A stretch of 64,000 bases of DNA from CAJXVY01 sp031580995 (GTDB lineage Bacteria; Actinomycetota; Actinomycetes; Actinomycetales; Microbacteriaceae): positions 1-64,000 of the forward strand of contig JAVLCC010000001.1 of assembly GCA_031580995.1 (NCBI GenBank), given 5' to 3'. Positions within the stretch are counted from its first letter, which is position 1; each line of letters begins with the position of its first letter. The notes below the pieces were generated by a model. The model did not search any database and was not told the origin of the DNA. It saw only the letters and a program-made list of their open reading frames with translations. Positions 60,031-64,000 of the stretch are shown piece by piece. A program made the translations under genes and the position numbers.

Positions 60031-60069
60031 CTTTGTGCAACTTATTTTGCAAGCCTCTATTTTTCTCTC

Positions 60070-60483
60070 ATGCCTCGAATACTGTTCTTAGCCGCTTTTT
60101 TTCTTACTGGTTGTGCTCAACAGATGCCCGCTGAAGAACTTCTCAGTGAATACCTGGAAATTAGCGATGCAGGGTTAGAAGATGAATTCGATAGTGTTTT
60201 AGCTGGCTCCGCATTGAGTTCTGCATTGGATGCAAACTCCCTGATGCAGCAATTGAATCTCAGTCAGTTAGGAGAGACTGAGTTTTATTCACTTCAGACT
60301 CTCGATGATGAGACATATGCATTTTGTTTAGATGTTTCAAAAACCAAACTTATTGATCAAAGTGGCGATGATGTCACCCCAGTCGATAGACCACTGCAGG
60401 TTCCGATGGTGATGAAAACTGATTACTTCTCAGGCAGTTCAAAAATTACAGAGTTGGACATAAGGCGGTTTTCAAAATGTTAG
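60070..60483 (+). CDS. lipoprotein of unknown function
   Basis: A 137-residue exported protein: signal peptide with lipobox LTGC (Cys15), then a mostly acidic mature part (EELLSEYLEISDAGLEDEFDS) and two further cysteines (C86 and C137). No family is recognised. It overlaps the next gene by 7 bp, so the two are one unit, and probably act together at the cell surface. Confidence 0.7.
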   Translation: MPRILFLAAFFLTGCAQQMPAEELLSEYLEISDAGLEDEFDSVLAGSALSSALDANSLMQQLNLSQLGETEFYSLQTLDDETYAFCLDVSKTKLIDQSGDDVTPVDRPLQVPMVMKTDYFSGSSKITELDIRRFSKC

Positions 60484-61214
60484 TTGAAATCATTTTTACC
60501 TGCTCCGCCACTCAAGCGGTACTGGGCGGTTGCGCAAATGACTGCGGAACAACAGTTGGAGCCAGCGAGGTGGCTATTTGTGAACAGCAACGCACAGATT
60601 CTGGAAATAATGAAGTTGAAAGCTCAACCACTCCAGGCTCCACTTGGACCCCTCCGCCTCCGTGGGTTTTATGTGAGGTTTACGTAAGCGGTGGCGTTGA
60701 GATACCAACCTTTGGAACCGTTTGGGTGAAATCTAGACAGGGAGAAAGAGAGTGTCTATCTGAGAAGGAATACATTCCGATTCCAAAGCCGGACAGTTCA
60801 AGTAAGTCGGTGGAGGGAATTAACGATAGCCAGACCCTGCAACAGATTTTCAAAACATCTCCCACTACTCCAATGGCCTATGTCTCTCCAAGCGAACGCT
60901 ACTACGATGAACAATTCAGTTTTTGGGTAGAAAAGACCACACAAATCAAGTCGGGAACCCTTTTCGGCGAAGCCGTGAGTGTTCGGTTTACACCGAAATC
61001 AGCTAGTTGGAGTTTTGGCGGTAGTGGTTTTTCAGTTGCTCACATCTTTGGTGAAAAGGGTGATTTCCAAGCCAGGGCAATTGTTAATTTTCAAGTGGAT
61101 TACAAGCCCATTGGTGGTTCATGGGTGATTGATGCAGGCTCAATTCAGATACCAAGTAACTCGCTTTTGGTAACAGCGCTTGCTTTGCCAAGGGAAACAA
61201 GATTGATTGGCTAG
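60477..61214 (+). CDS. PKD-like exported protein, unknown
   Basis: A 245-residue protein with a short hydrophobic start (IIFTCSATQAVLGGC) that may be a signal peptide, then a proline/serine-rich linker (TPGSTWTPPPPW) and a C-terminal domain with a PKD-like pattern (SWSFGGSGFSVAHIFGEKGDFQARAIV). PKD-like folds are extracellular spacers. Four cysteines in the N-terminal half may be disulfide-bonded. Coupled to the lipoprotein upstream; family not recognised. Confidence 0.6.
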   Translation: MLVEIIFTCSATQAVLGGCANDCGTTVGASEVAICEQQRTDSGNNEVESSTTPGSTWTPPPPWVLCEVYVSGGVEIPTFGTVWVKSRQGERECLSEKEYIPIPKPDSSSKSVEGINDSQTLQQIFKTSPTTPMAYVSPSERYYDEQFSFWVEKTTQIKSGTLFGEAVSVRFTPKSASWSFGGSGFSVAHIFGEKGDFQARAIVNFQVDYKPIGGSWVIDAGSIQIPSNSLLVTALALPRETRLIG

Positions 61215-61301
61215 GAAGCCTGAAGCTAATATTCAGGTTGTTATCACCAAGCATTCAGTTTCTACTGACAAGCTGAGAACTGTTTTTGAAAGGAGCCCCA
61301 A

Positions 61302-62498
61302 ATGGACGAACGCTCTTCGGGACAGTTTTTGTATTACCCCGTTGAATCTAAAAAGCCAGAAACCTCTAAGCCAAGAAAAAAGGCATCCAGAGCCTTAGCA
61401 ATGAGTGTTATCGCGGCTTTTGCAGCTTTGACAGGAGGGGCTATTGGTGCAGGAGCCTCTTTGGTGGCTTTTAGTTCCATGCAAGCCCCCGCTCCGGTTG
61501 TAGTCAATGAAACTGAGGCCGTCAACTGGGTGACTGGTGCTGCTTTGGCGGCCAGTCCTTCGGTTGTCACTCTCAGCGTTAATAGCGCCGCTGGAAGCGG
61601 AAGCGGAAGTGGTGTAATGATTTCTGAGGATGGTTACGCGCTCACCAACTCGCATGTGGTGACGCTTGGTGGCTCCACCAATGATGTAAGTGTTACAGCC
61701 CAGGCCTGGGATGGAAGAGTTTATGAAGCAGAGGTTGTGGGCACAGATCCAACCAACGATATAGCTGTAATCAAGCTATCGGGCTCCAGTGATTTTCAGA
61801 CCATCGGCATAAAAGACTCCGATGATCTAAACGTTGGTGAGCCAGTAGTTGCAATTGGAGCACCTTTGGGCCTCAGCTCAACAGTCACCCAGGGCATAGT
61901 TTCCGCATTGAACAGAACCATTGAGGTTGCAAGCAGTGAAGTTGAGGACGGAAATGACTCAGGTCTTCGTTTCTGGGACGGCTCAGGAACCAGGCCGATC
62001 AATCTTCAAGTAATCCAGACTGATGCGGCAATCAACCCCGGAAACTCTGGAGGTGCTCTGGTGGATCAGCAGGGAAGATTGGTTGGCATTAACGTGGCAA
62101 TTGCCACTAGTGGATCATCAGGAAACATTGGAGTTGGGTTTGCAATCCCTGCAAATACGGCTCTGCGAATCTCAGAGGAGCTGATTGACAGAGGCTTCGC
62201 AAGCCACGGACTGCTTGGTGCCCTAGTAACGGATAGCGTTATTCCAGATTCAAGCTTTGCCTCTGGAGCCGAAATCGTTGAATTGACCCCTGGCGGAGCA
62301 GCAGACGTGGCTGGTTTGCAAGCAGGCGATGTTGTGGTCTTATTTGATGGTGATCGCATCGAGGGTAGTGGTGAACTAACCGCAGCTGTTCGTGCGCAGC
62401 CAGCTGGTGCTGAGGTCGAACTCGAAGTATTACGAAATGGTCAAAGAGTAAACTTTGAGGTGCAACTTGGAGATAGCAGGGATTTAGAATCTAACTGA
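61302..62498 (+). CDS. htrA: HtrA/DegP-like serine protease
   Basis: A 398-residue membrane-anchored S1C protease. A cytoplasmic N-terminus rich in Lys/Arg (residues 18-31) and one hydrophobic helix (residues 32-58) precede the trypsin-like domain with the triad His118 (TNSHVV), Asp153 (TNDIAVIKL) and Ser249 (INPGNSGGAL). A C-terminal PDZ domain follows (GADVAGLQAGDVVVLFDG-like). It degrades or refolds damaged envelope proteins. GAAAGGAG precedes the ATG; DUF3039 follows with a one-base stop/start overlap. Confidence 0.95.
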   Translation: MDERSSGQFLYYPVESKKPETSKPRKKASRALAMSVIAAFAALTGGAIGAGASLVAFSSMQAPAPVVVNETEAVNWVTGAALAASPSVVTLSVNSAAGSGSGSGVMISEDGYALTNSHVVTLGGSTNDVSVTAQAWDGRVYEAEVVGTDPTNDIAVIKLSGSSDFQTIGIKDSDDLNVGEPVVAIGAPLGLSSTVTQGIVSALNRTIEVASSEVEDGNDSGLRFWDGSGTRPINLQVIQTDAAINPGNSGGALVDQQGRLVGINVAIATSGSSGNIGVGFAIPANTALRISEELIDRGFASHGLLGALVTDSVIPDSSFASGAEIVELTPGGAADVAGLQAGDVVVLFDGDRIEGSGELTAAVRAQPAGAEVELEVLRNGQRVNFEVQLGDSRDLESN

Positions 62499-62713
62499 TG
62501 GAAGAGCAACTAAAAGAAAAGCAAGAGCTTTTAGAAGACGGTGACCACGAGCGTTTCTCTCATTATGTTCAGAAGAACAAAATCACCGAGAGTGCGGTTA
62601 TGGGTACTCCAGTTTTGGCTCTTTGCGGAAAAAAGTGGATTCCAGGCCGAGATCCTGAAAAGTTTCCGGTCTGCCCAGACTGCAAAAAGATCTACGAGAG
62701 CCTTAAGAAATAA
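62498..62713 (+). CDS. DUF3039 protein
   Basis: A 71-residue actinobacterial protein. ERFSHYVQKNKI, the block GTPVLALCGKKWIPGRDPEKF and a C-terminal CPDCKKIY define DUF3039; the three cysteines could bind zinc. Role unknown. Its ATG overlaps the htrA stop, and it converges with pncB, the usual neighbour of this family. Confidence 0.93.
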   Translation: MEEQLKEKQELLEDGDHERFSHYVQKNKITESAVMGTPVLALCGKKWIPGRDPEKFPVCPDCKKIYESLKK

Positions 62714-63971
62714 CAACCTCTAGAGCCGGTTCTCCATCACTGAGTCTTTTTGCTGCTGGGGGTAACTCCTGAAGCGATTCGCGAAATCTTTCTCGAGCGT
62801 TTTTCAAACTCGTCTCGTGTAGGTTTTCGTGGTTTTCTAAATACCTAACCTGCAAGTTCCTGCCTTCTAAATCCTTATCTGTTGCGGAGATTGCGTCGTT
62901 TTTGGCAATGCCATTTTCAAATTGGCGCACGGCGGTTTTGCGACCTGGCAGGTTGGATTTTCCAGCAGAGCGCTTTGAAACATCACTCCATTTGTGACCA
63001 TCGAATTTAGACACCATTTTGAAGACAAAACTTGCAGTCGGTGCACCGGAACCGGTCACCAGAGAGGTTCCAACCCCGTATACATCCACAGATGCAGCGG
63101 CTAATCCAGCAATGGCATCCTCATCTAAATCATTAGTGACCGTGATTTTTGTTGAAGTGGCACCCAAACGATCTAGTTGAGTTCGAACCTTATCTGCTGT
63201 CTCAGCTAAGTCCCCAGAGTCAATTCGAACGTTTCCCAGCTTCCCCCTTGTTAGTTCCACTGCTGTATTCACAGCCTTTTCAACATCAAAGGTGTCAACT
63301 AAAAATGTAGTGTTTTCCCCCATTGCGGATAGCTGCGCTTGAAAAGCATCTTTTTCTGAATCAAATAAAAGAGTAAAGGCGTGGCCAGAGGTTCCCAGTG
63401 TTGGAATTCCATATCTAAATTGTGCAAGCAAATTGCTGGTCGCATCGAATCCTGCAATATAACTTGCCCTCGCGGCAGCTACCGCGGCATCCTCATTGGC
63501 TCTTCTCGATCCCATTTCGATGAGCTTTCTATTGCCTGCGGCAATCCTCATTCGAGCGGCAGCGGATGCAACAGCTGAGTCATAGTTCAAAATGGAGAGA
63601 ACTAGTGTCTCTAAGACCACGCATTCGGCAAAACTTCCAATAATGGTCAAAACAGGAGAATTCCCGAAATAGATTTCACCTTCGTGAAATCCTTCAATCT
63701 CTCCAGAGAAGGAGTAGTTGGCGAGCCAGGAGAGGGTCTTCTCACTAACAATTTCTTCAGATCTTAGAAAACCTATTTGTTCAGGCGTGAATTGGAAACT
63801 CTTTATCTCTTCAATTAGTCTTCCAACTCCTGCAAAAACCCCGAATCTTCTGCCGCTAGGTAATGAACGAGCAAAAACCTCAAAAACCACTTGGGTATCA
63901 GCATTGCCGGACTTTATCGCCGCATCAAGCATCGTCAGTTCGTAGCGGTCTGTTTTCAGAGCACTGGTCAT
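62703..63971 (-). CDS. pncB: nicotinate phosphoribosyltransferase
   Basis: A 422-residue enzyme making nicotinate mononucleotide from nicotinate and PRPP in NAD salvage. N-terminal TDRYELTMLDAAIKSG, PSGRRFGVFAGVGR and the region RIDSGDLAETADKVRTQLD with TNDLDEDAIAGLAA are typical of PncB1. Full length. It overlaps the converging DUF3039 gene by 11 bp; only 29 bp upstream is seen before the window ends, and GAG directly before the ATG is the only ribosome-like sequence. Confidence 0.95.
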   Translation of the reverse strand: MTSALKTDRYELTMLDAAIKSGNADTQVVFEVFARSLPSGRRFGVFAGVGRLIEEIKSFQFTPEQIGFLRSEEIVSEKTLSWLANYSFSGEIEGFHEGEIYFGNSPVLTIIGSFAECVVLETLVLSILNYDSAVASAAARMRIAAGNRKLIEMGSRRANEDAAVAAARASYIAGFDATSNLLAQFRYGIPTLGTSGHAFTLLFDSEKDAFQAQLSAMGENTTFLVDTFDVEKAVNTAVELTRGKLGNVRIDSGDLAETADKVRTQLDRLGATSTKITVTNDLDEDAIAGLAAASVDVYGVGTSLVTGSGAPTASFVFKMVSKFDGHKWSDVSKRSAGKSNLPGRKTAVRQFENGIAKNDAISATDKDLEGRNLQVRYLENHENLHETSLKNARERFRESLQELPPAAKRLSDGEPALEVVIS

Positions 63972-64000
63972 CTCAACAGGTTACACTCCGACTCAATCAG

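Noticed and set aside
60477..61214. Cell-wall anchored adhesin call for the PKD-like protein
   Set aside because: No LPxTG motif or C-terminal hydrophobic anchor exists; left as an exported protein of unknown function.
1..64000. CRISPR arrays, insertion sequences, integrases or phage genes
   Set aside because: No regularly spaced repeats, transposase-like proteins or terminal inverted repeats were seen.

Overview
The window looks like a chromosome segment from a streamlined, pigmented actinobacterium, most likely a freshwater or marine Microbacteriaceae (Rhodoluna/Aquiluna-like). This is inferred from gene content: a WhiB1-type regulator, actinobacteria-restricted families (Rv3235-type, DUF3039, DUF3107, DUF3117, DUF3515, UPF0182), a C50-carotenoid gene set in the Corynebacterium glutamicum order, GC near 45-50% by eye, and very tight packing with many 4-bp stop/start overlaps and frequent TTG/GTG starts. 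There is no insertion sequence, phage, integrase or CRISPR array. A run of exactly 100 N marks a scaffold gap, so this is probably a metagenome-assembled or draft genome. No gene-free stretch exceeds 300 bp.

Layout. 1-4.5 kb: end of secA, an Rv3235-type protein, a SAF (CpaB-like)/TadZ-like/PdtaS-like kinase trio behind two tandem DnaA-box repeats, and whiB1. 4.5-7.7 kb: two BCP peroxiredoxins around tRNA-Lys and small membrane proteins, then a MalY/PatB aminotransferase. 7.7-11.6 kb: crtB-crtI-crtYe-crtYf-crtEb on the minus strand, for a decaprenoxanthin-type C50 carotenoid. It diverges from ilvD across a 21-bp perfect palindrome. 11.7-18.7 kb: ilvD-ilvB-ilvN-ilvC and serA. 18.7-22.3 kb: a sulfur/persulfide module with a CstR-like repressor, two single rhodaneses, a CoA-disulfide-reductase/rhodanese fusion and a divergent rhodanese lipoprotein; the repressor operator overlaps the -10 box of the lipoprotein promoter. 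22.3-26.9 kb: leuB, ilvE, an FAH-family enzyme, gltX and tRNA-Gln. 27-30 kb: an MBL hydrolase, a lipid kinase, tRNA-Glu and an MFS exporter. 30.3-37.9 kb: leuC-leuD-murA-plsC-gpsA-ddl, a DUF3515 lipoprotein and thiL. 37.9-47.3 kb: dapD/dapE, DUF3117, an O-methyltransferase, tatB, an aldehyde dehydrogenase, mrp, DUF1003, an MgtE-like soluble protein, a stress protein and an Xaa-Pro aminopeptidase. 47.3-59.9 kb: a PHP phosphoesterase, a DEAD-box helicase, a ferritin-like protein, DUF3107, a degenerate APH-like protein, UvrD2, an E1-like protein, a Zincin_2 protein, a PDZ-Lon protease interrupted by the gap, and UPF0182. 59.9-64 kb: initiator tRNA, two unknown exported proteins, an HtrA protease, DUF3039 and pncB.

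How the genes fit together. Several blocks keep the order known from Mycobacterium tuberculosis (recalled approximately: secA1/whiB1/pdtaS, ilv-serA-leu-gltX-ddl-thiL, dapD-tatB-mrp-mgtE, rhlE-Rv3193c), so most of the window is conserved core. Branched-chain amino acid synthesis is nearly complete here (ilvBNCDE, leuBCD; ilvA and leuA are not in the window) and sits beside serine, diaminopimelate, peptidoglycan and phospholipid precursor genes. The less ordinary parts are the persulfide module with its visible operator, the carotenoid/ilvD palindrome, the DnaA-box repeats, and a cluster of proteins at 50.8-55.7 kb whose family active-site residues appear to be lost.
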